The notes beneath the pieces are model-generated. The model was not told the origin of the DNA and searched no databases. It saw only the letters and a program-made list of their open reading frames with translations. Shown here one piece after another: positions 38,277-46,505 of a DNA stretch of 48,076 nucleotides. Positions within the stretch are counted from its first letter, which is position 1. Every line of letters starts with the position of its first letter. A program made the position numbers and the translations under genes. The DNA is from SG8-41 sp035574195 (lineage in GTDB: Bacteria > Pseudomonadota > Gammaproteobacteria > Burkholderiales > SG8-41): assembly GCA_035574195.1 (NCBI GenBank), contig DATLZE010000086.1:1-48076 (forward strand). Direction: 5' to 3'.

Positions 38277-38705
38277 ATGACCCAGATTGATTTCTACACC
38301 CGCGTCCAGGACAAGCTCGGGACCGCGTGCCGGATCGCGGCCAAGGCGTTTGCCCGCGGGCACAAGGTGACCGTACTGTGCGCCGACCCGGAGGCGGCGC
38401 ACCGCTTCGACCGCCTGTTGTGGACCACGCCCGCGATCGGCTTCATCCCGCACTGCGCGCCGGACGATCCCCTCGCGCCGCTCACCCCCGTGATCGTGGA
38501 CTGGCGCGGCGAGAAGCTCCTCAACGACGAGGTGCTGCTCAACCTGCGCCCCGAATGGCCGCCGTGCTTCAGCCGCTTCCAGCGCCTGATCGAGATCGTG
38601 AGCCTCGACGAGACAGACTGCGAGCTGGCTCGTAACCGCTACCGCTTCTACCACAGCCGCGGCTACGAGATCCGCACTCACGACCTCGGCAAAAGCGGCG
38701 TGTAG
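38277..38705 (+). CDS. holC: DNA polymerase III chi subunit
   Basis: A 142-residue HolC, which links the clamp loader to single-stranded-DNA-binding protein. The pattern IDFYTRVQDKLGTACRIAAKAF, V-T-V-L-C-A-D-P-E-A, FDRLLWTTP, FIPHC and LLNLRPEWPPCF is diagnostic. The C-terminal R-x-R-Y-R-F-Y-x-x-R-G-Y is also present. The position between pepA and valS is conserved in proteobacteria. No strong Shine-Dalgarno is seen. Confidence 0.94.
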   Translation: MTQIDFYTRVQDKLGTACRIAAKAFARGHKVTVLCADPEAAHRFDRLLWTTPAIGFIPHCAPDDPLAPLTPVIVDWRGEKLLNDEVLLNLRPEWPPCFSRFQRLIEIVSLDETDCELARNRYRFYHSRGYEIRTHDLGKSGV

Positions 38706-38839
38706 CGTTCGGCGTTGAGGACCCGACTTCGAGCTCGAAGAGGCACCTGGGCCATGAGCGACTCGAGCGCCGGGACTTCTCCCGGCACCGGGCTTCGGAT
38801 CATCAACTCTTGAGCTTCGAACTCTGAACGTCGAATACC
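38706..38839. repeat. Heptamer repeat between holC and the valS frame
   Basis: The 138-bp gap begins with CGTTCGG and CGTTGAG and ends with words close to YGAACTC (such as CGAACTC then TGAACGT). The middle part is less regular. This is the longest 7-nt-period filler in the window. Confidence 0.6.
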
Positions 38840-38843
38840 TGGT

Positions 38844-39392
38844 ATGGCCGAGCCGCCGACCCCACGCGACGAGGGCGAAGACCTCCTCAGGCGCGCCGAC
38901 GCGCTGCTCGCGCGCCGCCGCGGCGCCGCACCCCCCGGGCCGGACGAGTCCGAAATCCCGACGCTCACCGAAGTCGTCGACACCGCCGCTACCGCCGACA
39001 TCCCGACGCTGACCGAGGTCGTGCCCGCGGAGCCCGCTCCCGCGCGCCCCACCGCGGGCGAGGTGATCGGGCGCGTGCAAATGCAGAACCTCGAGCACGG
39101 CGTGTACCAGAAGCTCAAGCGCGATCTCGATCAGGAGATCGCGCGTGTGCTCGAGAGCCGCTTCCTGCCGGATGTCGGCGCCGCGCTCGACGCGGCGCTG
39201 CAGAAGGTGGTGCGCGACATCAAGTCCGACATCAACGCGATGGTGCGCGCCTCGATCGAGGAGACGCTGCGCACCCAGCTCAAGAACCTGCGCATCGCGC
39301 TCGAGGCGAGGGCCGCGCTGCAGGGCGCAGCGGCGGGCGCCTCCGGTAGTATAATGCCCGCTTTTTCCGCTGCGCCCCCAGCCTCCTCCACC
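38844..39392 (+). other. Extra coding region fused in frame before valS, with an internal -10
   Basis: This 183-codon part encodes a Pro/Ala-rich N-terminus with two copies of IPTLTEVV (about residues 38-45 and 53-60) and a helical C-terminal part (75-165) with K-R-D-L-D-Q-E-I-A-R-V-L-E-S-R-F. The repeated I-P-x-L-T-E-V-V motif recalls small stand-alone proteins encoded before valS in betaproteobacteria. A perfect TATAAT at 39350-39355 lies 38 bp before the internal ATG at 39393, so valS may have its own promoter inside this region. Confidence 0.6.
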
Positions 39393-42326
39393 ATGGAGCT
39401 CGCCAAGAGTTTCGAGCCGGCGGCGATCGAGGCGCGCTGGTACCCCATCTGGGAGAAAAACGGTTTCTTCCGGGCCGGGCTCGACGAGTCGAATCCCCGC
39501 CGCTTCTGCATCCTGCTGCCCCCGCCCAACGTCACAGGGACGCTGCACATGGGGCACGCGTTCCAGCAGACGCTGATGGACGCGCTCGTCCGCTACCACC
39601 GCATGCGCGGCTACAACACGCTGTGGCAGCCGGGCACCGATCATGCCGGCATCGCGACCCAGATCGTGGTCGAGCGCAATCTGGAGGCCGAGGGCTTGAC
39701 GCGCGAGAGCCTGGGGCGCGACAAATTCGTCGAGCGAGTATGGCAATGGAAGGAGGAATCGGGCTCCACCATCTCGCGCCAAATGCGCCGGCTCGGCGCC
39801 TCCTGCGACTGGGAGCGCGAGCGCTTCACCATGGACGAGGGCCTCTCGCGCGTGGTGACGGAGGCGTTCGTGCGGCTGCACGAGCAGGGACTGATCTACC
39901 GCGGCAAACGTCTCGTCAACTGGGACCCGGTGCTGCGGACCGCGGTCTCCGATCTCGAGGTGGAGAGCGAGGAAGAGGACGGCGAGCTCTGGTACATCGC
40001 CTACCCCCTCGCCGAAGGCCGGGAGCGGATCACCGTCGCGACCACGCGCCCCGAGACGCTGCTCGGAGACGTGGCCGTGATGGTGCATCCCGAGGACGGA
40101 CGCTACCGGCACCTCGTCGGAAAAGAGGTCGAGCTCCCGCTCACCGGCCGTCGCATCCCGGTGATCGCCGACCCCGCCGTTGACCGCGAATTCGGCACCG
40201 GCGCCGTCAAGGTCACACCAGGACACGACCCGAACGACTTCCGGGTAGGCGAGCGGCACCGCCTCGCGCTGATCAACGTCTTCAACGCCGATGCCTCGGT
40301 GCGGCGCCACGCCGAGGTCTTCCTGGTGCCGGGATCCAGCCTGGCGCTACCTCGAAGAGCCGACGGCAGCTACACGGTGCTGCAGCAGCAGGCGGGGCAA
40401 TACCACGACAACGCGTTGTACATGGACGCGTTCACCCCCGCACAACTGGAGCTCCCCCCGGCCTACGCGGGTCTCGACCGGTTCGAAGCGCGCAGACGCA
40501 TCGTCGCCGATCTCCGGGCGCAGGGCCTGCTCGTCAAAACCGAAAAATACCGGCTCAAGGTGCCGCGCTGCGGGCGCAGCGGTGCGATCGTGGAGCCGAT
40601 GCTGACCGATCAGTGGTTCGTGAAGGCGCTGCCGCTCGCCAAGCCCGCGCTCGAGGTGGTGGCGCGAGGCGAAATCCGCTTCGTGCCCGAGAACTGGACC
40701 ACGATCTACAACCAGTGGCTGGAGAACATCCAGGACTGGTGCATCTCGCGCCAGTTGTGGTGGGGCCATCGCATCCCGGCCTGGTACGACGAAGCAGGCC
40801 GCACCTACGTCGCCCGCAGCGAGGAAGAAGCCCGCGCCAAGGCCCGCGCGGCGGGCTACGACGGCCCGCTCGAGCGCGATCCGGACGTGCTCGATACCTG
40901 GTTCTCCTCGGCGCTGTGGCCGTTCTCCACCCTCGACTGGCCGCGCGACAACCCGGCGCTGCGCATGTACCTCCCCTCATCGGTGCTGGTGACCGGCTTC
41001 GACATCATCTTCTTCTGGGTAGCGCGCATGGTGATGATGACGCTGCACTTCACGGGACGAGTGCCGTTCCGCGAGGTCTACGTGCACGGGCTGGTGCGCG
41101 ACGCCGAGGGCCAGAAGATGTCGAAATCGAAGGGCAACATCCTCGATCCGCTCGACCTCATCGACGGTATCGGGCTGGAGGCGCTCGTCGAGAAGCGCAC
41201 TTCGAACCTGATGAATCCGAAGCAGGCCGAGGCGATCGCCGCCGCCACCCGCCGCCAGTTCCCAGACGGTATCCCCGCGTTCGGGGCGGACGCGCTGCGC
41301 TTCACCTTCGCCAGCCTCGCCACGCACGGGCGCGACATCAAGTTCGATCTCGCGCGTTGCGAAGGCTACCGTAACTTCTGCAACAAGCTGTGGAACGCCG
41401 CGCGCTTCGTGCTGATGAACTGCGAGGGTCGCGACATCGGTCTCGACGAGACGGCCCCGGTCGAGCTCACAGTCGCGGACCGCTGGATCGCCAGCCGGCT
41501 GCAGCGGGCGGAAGCCGAAGCGCACCAGGCCTTCCGCGAATACCGCTTCGACAATCTCGCGCGCGCGATCTACGAACTCACGTGGGACGAGTACTGCGAC
41601 TGGTACGTGGAGCTCGCCAAGGTGCAGCTCGCCGACGCGAACGAGGCGCGCGCCCGCGGCACGCGCCGCACGCTCGCGCGCGTGCTGGAGGCGATCCTGC
41701 GGCTCGCCCACCCGGTGATCCCCTTCATCACCGAGGAGCTGTGGCAGCGGGTCGCGCCGCTCGCCGGGAAAATCCCCCCCCGCCCCTCTTTGGAAAGATG
41801 GGGAAAAGAAGGAGCGGTCTCGATCATGCTCGCCCCCTATCCCGAGCCGCAGCCGGAGCGCATTGACGAGGCGGCGGAGCGGGAAATCGCGCTGCTCAAG
41901 GACCTCACGAACGCCTGCCGCACGCTGCGCTCCGAGATGGGGATCGCGCCCGGCGTGCGGCTGCCGCTGCTGATCGAGGGCGAGCGCGCGCAGCTAGAGG
42001 GCTTCATTCCCTACCTCGCCGCGCTCGCGCGCCTCTCCGAAGTGGTGATCGAGAAAAAACTACCGCAGGCCGATGCCCCCGTCTCGATCGTCGGCGGCTG
42101 CAAGCTGATGCTCAAAGTCGAGGTGGACGCCGCCGCCGAACGCGAGCGCCTGAACCGCGAGGCCTCGCGGCTCGAGCAGGAGATCGCGCGCGCGCGCGCC
42201 AAGCTCGACAACCCCTCTTTTATCCAGCGTGCGCCGCCTCTCATCGTCGCCCAGGAAAAGGAGCGCCTCGCGCGCTTCACTGCCACCCTGGAGAAGGTGA
42301 AGGAGCAGCTCGAGCGGCTCGCCTGA
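38844..42326 (+). CDS. valS: Valyl-tRNA synthetase with N-terminal extension
   Basis: One open frame of 1160 codons. The synthetase proper begins at M184 (39393; MELAKSFEPAAIEARWYPIWE in two parts) and has HMGH at 235-238, the WWGHRIPAW tract, KMSKS at 758-762, an anticodon-binding domain and a C-terminal coiled coil ending at KEQLERLA. The editing domain lies between about 380 and 600. Residues 1-183 are not part of known ValRS and look like a separate small betaproteobacterial protein encoded between holC and valS. No stop codon separates the two, and the internal ATG lacks a ribosome binding site. Two products, or one fusion, are both possible. Confidence 0.93.
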   Translation: MAEPPTPRDEGEDLLRRADALLARRRGAAPPGPDESEIPTLTEVVDTAATADIPTLTEVVPAEPAPARPTAGEVIGRVQMQNLEHGVYQKLKRDLDQEIARVLESRFLPDVGAALDAALQKVVRDIKSDINAMVRASIEETLRTQLKNLRIALEARAALQGAAAGASGSIMPAFSAAPPASSTMELAKSFEPAAIEARWYPIWEKNGFFRAGLDESNPRRFCILLPPPNVTGTLHMGHAFQQTLMDALVRYHRMRGYNTLWQPGTDHAGIATQIVVERNLEAEGLTRESLGRDKFVERVWQWKEESGSTISRQMRRLGASCDWERERFTMDEGLSRVVTEAFVRLHEQGLIYRGKRLVNWDPVLRTAVSDLEVESEEEDGELWYIAYPLAEGRERITVATTRPETLLGDVAVMVHPEDGRYRHLVGKEVELPLTGRRIPVIADPAVDREFGTGAVKVTPGHDPNDFRVGERHRLALINVFNADASVRRHAEVFLVPGSSLALPRRADGSYTVLQQQAGQYHDNALYMDAFTPAQLELPPAYAGLDRFEARRRIVADLRAQGLLVKTEKYRLKVPRCGRSGAIVEPMLTDQWFVKALPLAKPALEVVARGEIRFVPENWTTIYNQWLENIQDWCISRQLWWGHRIPAWYDEAGRTYVARSEEEARAKARAAGYDGPLERDPDVLDTWFSSALWPFSTLDWPRDNPALRMYLPSSVLVTGFDIIFFWVARMVMMTLHFTGRVPFREVYVHGLVRDAEGQKMSKSKGNILDPLDLIDGIGLEALVEKRTSNLMNPKQAEAIAAATRRQFPDGIPAFGADALRFTFASLATHGRDIKFDLARCEGYRNFCNKLWNAARFVLMNCEGRDIGLDETAPVELTVADRWIASRLQRAEAEAHQAFREYRFDNLARAIYELTWDEYCDWYVELAKVQLADANEARARGTRRTLARVLEAILRLAHPVIPFITEELWQRVAPLAGKIPPRPSLERWGKEGAVSIMLAPYPEPQPERIDEAAEREIALLKDLTNACRTLRSEMGIAPGVRLPLLIEGERAQLEGFIPYLAALARLSEVVIEKKLPQADAPVSIVGGCKLMLKVEVDAAAERERLNREASRLEQEIARARAKLDNPSFIQRAPPLIVAQEKERLARFTATLEKVKEQLERLA

Positions 42327-42362
42327 GGAATCCGTCGGGGGCGGTTCCGGCGAATTCTCGTG

Positions 42363-43625
42363 ATGATTCATTCGCTGCGCGCGTTCCGCCACCGCGACTA
42401 TCGGCTGTTCTTCGCCGGGCAGTCGCTCTCCGTCGTCGGCACCTGGATCCAGCAGATCGCCATGAGCTGGCTGGTGTACCGGCTGACGGGTTCGGCGTGG
42501 CTGCTGGGGCTGACCGGCTTCGCCGGCCAGATCGCGATCCTCGCACTGGCGCCCTTCGGAGGGCTGTGGGCCGACCGCTTCGACCGCCGCAGGCTGCTGC
42601 TCGCCACTCAGGGCGCGGCCATGGTGCCGGCGTTCGCGCTCGCGGCGCTCGCCAACGCCGGCGCGATCGAGGCGTGGCACGTGATCGCGGCGGCGGCCTT
42701 TCTCGGTGTCGTGCTCGCGATCGACGCGCCGATCCGCCAGTCGTTCACTCCCGAGATGGTGCCCGCGCGCGAGGATCTGGCGAGCGCGATCGCGCTCAAC
42801 GGCGCGATCCAGAACGGCGGGCGCATGATCGGCCCCGCGATCGCGGGCGTGCTGCTCGCCGTCTCGAGCGAGGCGTTCTGCTTCCTGCTGAACGGCGTGT
42901 TCAAGCTCGCGATCCTCGCGAGCCTCGCGCTGATGCGGCCCGCCCCCCGCCCGAAGGCTGCGGCCGCGATCCGCCTCTGGGCCGGCCTCCGCGAAGGGGC
43001 GGCCTACGCTTGGAGCCTGGTGCCGGTGCGGCTGCTGCTGCCTGTGGTGGCGCTCACGAGCTTCATGGCCACACCCTACCAGACGCTGATGCCGATCTTC
43101 GCCGCCGAAGTCTTCGCTGGCGGCGCCGACACGCTCGGCTTTCTGGTCGGGGCCGCGGGCCTGGGCGGCCTCATCGCCATGGCGCTGCTCGCCGCGCGCC
43201 AGAACGTGCGCGGGCTCACGCGCTGGACCGCCGCAGCCGCGTTCGGAGCAGGTGCTGCGCTCCTCGCCTTCGCCTACTCGAGTGTGCTCGCGCTCTCGCT
43301 CGTGCTGATCGCCGCCGTCGGCTTCGGAGTCATCATCACAGCGATGAGCGTCTCCACCATCATCCAGACCATCGCGCAGGACGCGATGCGCGGGCGCGTG
43401 ATGAGCTTCTACACCATGGCCTTCCTCGGCATGCACCCGCTCGGCAGCCTCGCCGCGGGCGCGGCCGCCTCGGCGATCGGCGCGTCGCACACGCTCGCGA
43501 TCGGAGGGCTCGCCTGCATGGCGGGAGCGCTGTGGCTGTGGCGCAGGCTGCCTGTGGTGCGCGCCCACATCCGGCCGATCTACGCGAAGCTCGGCATCGG
43601 TGCGGATCTTTCGTCACGAGGCTGA
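42363..43625 (+). CDS. MFS transporter, EntS-like (MFS_3)
   Basis: A 420-residue twelve-helix transporter. The start SLRAFRHRDYRLFFAGQSLSVVGTWIQQIA (in parts) and GLWADRFDRRRLLLATQ in loop 2-3 are typical of the EntS/MFS_3 family. Q-N-G-G-R-M-I-G-P-A-I-A-G-V marks helix 5. Family members export siderophores or drugs; the substrate here cannot be predicted. ATG at 42363 is preceded by an in-frame GTG at 42360. It follows valS by 36 bp and may be co-transcribed. Confidence 0.9.
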   Translation: MIHSLRAFRHRDYRLFFAGQSLSVVGTWIQQIAMSWLVYRLTGSAWLLGLTGFAGQIAILALAPFGGLWADRFDRRRLLLATQGAAMVPAFALAALANAGAIEAWHVIAAAAFLGVVLAIDAPIRQSFTPEMVPAREDLASAIALNGAIQNGGRMIGPAIAGVLLAVSSEAFCFLLNGVFKLAILASLALMRPAPRPKAAAAIRLWAGLREGAAYAWSLVPVRLLLPVVALTSFMATPYQTLMPIFAAEVFAGGADTLGFLVGAAGLGGLIAMALLAARQNVRGLTRWTAAAAFGAGAALLAFAYSSVLALSLVLIAAVGFGVIITAMSVSTIIQTIAQDAMRGRVMSFYTMAFLGMHPLGSLAAGAAASAIGASHTLAIGGLACMAGALWLWRRLPVVRAHIRPIYAKLGIGADLSSRG

Positions 43626-43874
43626 AGCGCCGAGAAATCGCGGGTTTCCCCGCGCCTATCCTGGAGCGCTTGCCCACCGGAAGAAGCGCGCAGTTGCGCC
43701 TGCGCTCTCCTGATCGGCGCATTCTCCGTGTTGCTGCGTCTCGGTGGCCAATGAGGCGATCGAGCTTCGGATAAATGGCCGGCGAGCCATCCTCCGCCGA
43801 CCATCGGCCTCTGCGCTCGGGAGCGGGGAAGGGGATGAAGGTCGGGGGATGTCGGGCATCTTTCGCGGCGCTCG
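43626..43874. other. Gap between MFS and FecR genes, no gene seen
   Basis: This 249-bp stretch separates two convergent genes. It holds a perfect 6-bp hairpin (CGCGGG/CCCGCG at 43639-43654) without a T-tract. Several frames are open on both strands but have Arg/Ser-rich, low-complexity products and no ribosome binding sites. I see no tRNA, promoter pair or repeat word. Confidence 0.5.
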
Positions 43875-44531
43875 TCAATAGCGGGACGGGTCGAAGGGCA
43901 CTTTGCGCCCGACCAGGCTCTCGAGCAGGATGAGCTCGGCGTCGGTGTGATTCACCACGGGCGCCTTCTCGATCATGCGCGGCATGCCCCTGGGATAGAT
44001 GTAGCGCGGCTGGTCGTGATGGGCGGTGCGCACCGTTTCGGCCTGGCGCGGGTCGTCCAGCGGCACGAGCTCGGCCTCCCCGTAGCAGGTGCACACGTAG
44101 GTGCGGGCGGCCTCGACCTCGACGTAGAGGCCGGTGCCGCGGATGCCGATCGCGGCGGTCGGCGTGCGGATCGTTTTCCTCGCGCCCGGAGGATAGACCG
44201 AGAGCAGCGCGCCGGTCACGAGGCGCAACGCCTGCACGATGCGCTCCCCCGAGAGCTCGAGGCGCGTGTCCCCGCGCGCGAGGAACGCGTCGCGCCCGAC
44301 CACGAAGACGAGCTCCGCATCGCGGCCAGTGGTGATCGCCTGCCCTGGCGCGATCTCCATCCCCGGGCGGGCGAGCCTGCCGTTCACGCGCGCCTCGCCC
44401 CGCACCCGCGCAACGCCCTTCGCCACGGCCTCCGCCGCGAGCGCCCGGGAAAGCCCGCCCGCGCCCAGCGCCAGCGCGAGCGAGCGCGCGAGCCAAACCC
44501 GCCGCGAACCGCTGGCCGCATCCCGCTTCAT
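43875..44531 (-). CDS. FecR-domain exported protein with Tat-like signal
   Basis: A 218-residue protein. The N-terminus SRRVWLARSLALALGAGG resembles a twin-arginine signal, with cleavage expected after ALA. The FecR-like domain (about 50-140) includes V-A-R-V-R-G-E-A, PGMEIAPGQAITTGRDAELVFVVG and TPTAAIGIRGTGLYVE. A C-T-C pair follows (TYVCTCYGEAEL) and could bind a metal or form a disulfide. Stand-alone FecR proteins of this type are not anti-sigma factors in the classic sense; the role is unknown. The ATG at 44531 was chosen as start of the signal. A terminator separates it from the DsrE gene upstream. Confidence 0.82.
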   Translation of the reverse strand: MKRDAASGSRRVWLARSLALALGAGGLSRALAAEAVAKGVARVRGEARVNGRLARPGMEIAPGQAITTGRDAELVFVVGRDAFLARGDTRLELSGERIVQALRLVTGALLSVYPPGARKTIRTPTAAIGIRGTGLYVEVEAARTYVCTCYGEAELVPLDDPRQAETVRTAHHDQPRYIYPRGMPRMIEKAPVVNHTDAELILLESLVGRKVPFDPSRY

Positions 44532-44545
44532 GACGTGCCCGAGAC

Positions 44546-44568
44546 AAAAAAGGCCGGTCGCCCGGCCC
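44546..44568 (-). terminator. Intrinsic terminator after the DsrE-type gene
   Basis: On the minus strand the stem GGGCCGG / CCGGCCT around GCGA is followed by six T residues. It lies 43 bp after the DsrE stop and just before the FecR start codon, so the sulfur gene and the FecR gene are separate units. Confidence 0.85.
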
Positions 44569-44610
44569 TTCCAGTCTATCATCCGGCACCGCGGGCGGGC
44601 GTTGCGCGTT

Positions 44611-45228
44611 CTAAATGAACAAGCTGACGTCGGCCTCTCGCGCCATGGGCAGGAAGGTCGCCGCGCCGCAGTACTCCTTCACCTCCGGTATGAAGTCCTC
44701 CGGGGCGAAGCCGAAGAGATCTACCGTCATCTGGCAGCCGATCAAGTTCACCCCCGCCTCGATGCACTGCCGGCGCAGTTCCTCGACCCCCGCGACACCC
44801 TTGTTCCGGATCGTGCGCCTCATGAGCGCGGTCGCGAGCGAGTCGAACCCGGGCACGAGCCCCTGCACCGCGTTCGGGATGCTCCACTCGATGGCCCTGA
44901 GCCAGTGCGGGCCGAACGGCAGCTTCATCGGCATCGCCGGATTGCCGAGCGGGCTCACCTTCAGATGCGAGAGGTCCTTGCGCAGCAACTGCAGGCCGTA
45001 GAAGGTGAAGAACACCGAGACGTTCCAGCCGAGGGCGGCGGCGGTGGAGGCGAGGACGAACGGCGGGTAGGCCCAGTCGAGGGTGCCCTTCGTGGCGATG
45101 ATCGTCAGCGCCGGGGTGCGGCGCTCGCGCAGCTCGGCGAGCTTCTCCTCGAGCTTCTGCGGCAGGATCTCGTCGAGCCGGCGCCGGATGAGGTCTTCGA
45201 GCGCCGCGCCCGACGGGGGCTTGTCCAC
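44611..45228 (-). CDS. DsrE3-type sulfur-transfer protein
   Basis: A 205-residue protein of the DsrE/DsrF/DsrH-like superfamily, DsrE3A-like. Diagnostic segments are KGTLDWAYPPFVLASTAAALG, FFTFYGLQLLRKDL, and the cysteine loop NLIGCQMTVDLFG; a further cysteine lies in EYCGAATFL. In sulfur oxidisers DsrE3A exchanges persulfide sulfur with TusA, which is encoded 1.5 kb away. The N-terminal 40 residues form a helix, with EILPQKLEEKLAELRER. I prefer the GTG at 45228, with AAGGAG nine bases upstream, over the GTG at 45261, which lacks such a site. A palindrome and a shared AT-rich motif lie upstream. Confidence 0.88.
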   Translation of the reverse strand: MDKPPSGAALEDLIRRRLDEILPQKLEEKLAELRERRTPALTIIATKGTLDWAYPPFVLASTAAALGWNVSVFFTFYGLQLLRKDLSHLKVSPLGNPAMPMKLPFGPHWLRAIEWSIPNAVQGLVPGFDSLATALMRRTIRNKGVAGVEELRRQCIEAGVNLIGCQMTVDLFGFAPEDFIPEVKEYCGAATFLPMAREADVSLFI

Positions 45229-45304
45229 GATCCCTCGCTCCTTGTCGTCCGTTCTCGGCACCCGTGCCGGATCAGCCCGCTCTCATACCAACCGCTCTTC
45301 TTAT

Positions 45305-45324
45305 ATATGAGAGAGAACTCATAT
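45305..45324. promoter_or_regulatory. Palindrome in the DsrE promoter region
   Basis: ATATGAG and CTCATAT form a perfect 7-bp inverted repeat with a 6-nt spacer. It lies between a possible -10 (TATAAG, complement of 45300-45305) and -35 (TCTAAT, complement of 45323-45328) spaced by 17 bp. It suits a regulator that competes with polymerase. Confidence 0.6.
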
Positions 45325-45331
45325 TAGAAAA
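45321..45331. promoter_or_regulatory. Shared 11-mer, copy A (DsrE promoter)
   Basis: ATATTAGAAAA here is identical to the copy at 46820-46830. It covers the proposed -35 of the DsrE promoter and is followed by a second TTAGA (TTAGAAAAAATTAGA is a direct repeat). Confidence 0.5.
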
Positions 45332-45397
45332 AATTAGATGCCCTGCCCGGGCCGTTGTCAAGGCCAGCTGGGGCGGCGAAAGTGCGGGCGAGGAAAA

Positions 45398-46459
45398 TCA
45401 GGCGGAGCGCGTGAGCAGCGGCTGGCTCGCTGCCCGGCGCACCAGGCTCGCGAGCTCCGCCGGAGCGACCGCGCACGCCTCCGGCGAACGGCCGTGGAAG
45501 AAGCGATGCATGCGCGCGTCGAGCTGCTCGAGCGGCGTGTCCCGCAGCGCGTCCTCGAGCTCGGCGAGCAGGCGAGGCGAGAAGCCCGGGAGATCGCCGG
45601 CGAACCACAGCTGGCGGATGATGCGCGTCGGAGTCTCGAAGACGACCGCCGCGCGCAGCCTCCCGCCCGCCTCGGCGATGCGCATCTCGGAGGCCGGGCG
45701 CGATACCAGGTTGACCCAATCCGGGGTGTCGATCGAGGCGAGTGCCTGCCGGTAGCGCACGTGCTCGGTCAGCCCGAGGTCGCCCTCGCGCAACTCGACA
45801 TCGAAACCGCTCTCGAAGGCTTCCGCGAGGAGTCGCTTCACTGCGGCGGCATCGGGCCGGCCTCCGAGCAGCCCGGCGAGGCTCGCGAGGCGCTCGCGCG
45901 CCGCGGCGAGCACAGGCTCGGAGAGCCCCGCAGCCGACAGCCGCAGCGCCGTCAGAATTCTGCCGGGATCACCCTCGAGCAGTAGCACGCCCTGCACGAG
46001 CAGCGCGTGCCCGTGGACGGCTGCGGCGGCCCAGGCGATCCGGCGGCCGTCCACCTCGATGTCGCCGCCCGCGCGCACACGCGCCTCGACCCCGAGCGCG
46101 CTCACGCCGGCGGCCGCAGCGTGGCCCGCGCGGCGCAGGATCGCCCGCACGTCGCTCGTGCCGGCCTCGCGCAGGCTGAGGTACAGCCCCCAGCCGAGCT
46201 GCCCCTCGTCGCAATAGGCCGCGGCGCCGCTCGTGATGCGCCGCTGCACCGCGATGCGGCTCGCCCGGCAATAGTCGAGATCGAGCTCCTGCTCGGGGCT
46301 CTGCCGGCTGCCGATCAGCGCGCACGGGGCGAAGCGCAGGAAGCGCAGGGTGCTCGGAATCTCCTCGGCCTGGCGCGCCTCGAGCAGTGCGCGATCGAGC
46401 GCGATGTTCTGCGCCGCGGGGCGCAGTCCAGTGTCGAGGAGGCGCCAGTATTCCGCCAT
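45398..46459 (-). CDS. Lipoate-protein-ligase-like protein, probable sLpl
   Basis: A 353-residue protein of the BPL/LplA fold. The opening W-R-L-L-D-T-G-x(6)-N-I-A-L-D-R-A-L-L-E-A, the LRFAPCALIGSRQ segment and the C-terminal accessory part (about 265-353, with RLRAAVVFETPTRIIRQLWFAGD in parts) match LplA-like ligases with a fused accessory domain. Two key motifs are altered: the RR-x-S/T-G-G-G loop reads RRITSGAA (73-80), and the lysine that contacts lipoyl-AMP is replaced by R140 in DGRRIAWAAA. Ligases linked to sHdr lipoate-binding proteins (sLpl) are the likely relatives, given TusA, DsrE3 and radical SAM genes beside it. Activity as a standard lipoate ligase is doubtful. Confidence 0.78.
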   Translation of the reverse strand: MAEYWRLLDTGLRPAAQNIALDRALLEARQAEEIPSTLRFLRFAPCALIGSRQSPEQELDLDYCRASRIAVQRRITSGAAAYCDEGQLGWGLYLSLREAGTSDVRAILRRAGHAAAAGVSALGVEARVRAGGDIEVDGRRIAWAAAAVHGHALLVQGVLLLEGDPGRILTALRLSAAGLSEPVLAAARERLASLAGLLGGRPDAAAVKRLLAEAFESGFDVELREGDLGLTEHVRYRQALASIDTPDWVNLVSRPASEMRIAEAGGRLRAAVVFETPTRIIRQLWFAGDLPGFSPRLLAELEDALRDTPLEQLDARMHRFFHGRSPEACAVAPAELASLVRRAASQPLLTRSA

Positions 46460-46505
46460 GCCCGTCCGGCTCGCCGCGTTGCGGCCCGCGCGGGCCGCCG
46501 GGCGA

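Noticed and set aside
43580..43859. Two open minus-strand frames between the MFS and FecR genes
   Set aside because: Low-complexity products, no ribosome binding sites, and overlap with the MFS 3' end. No family was recognised.
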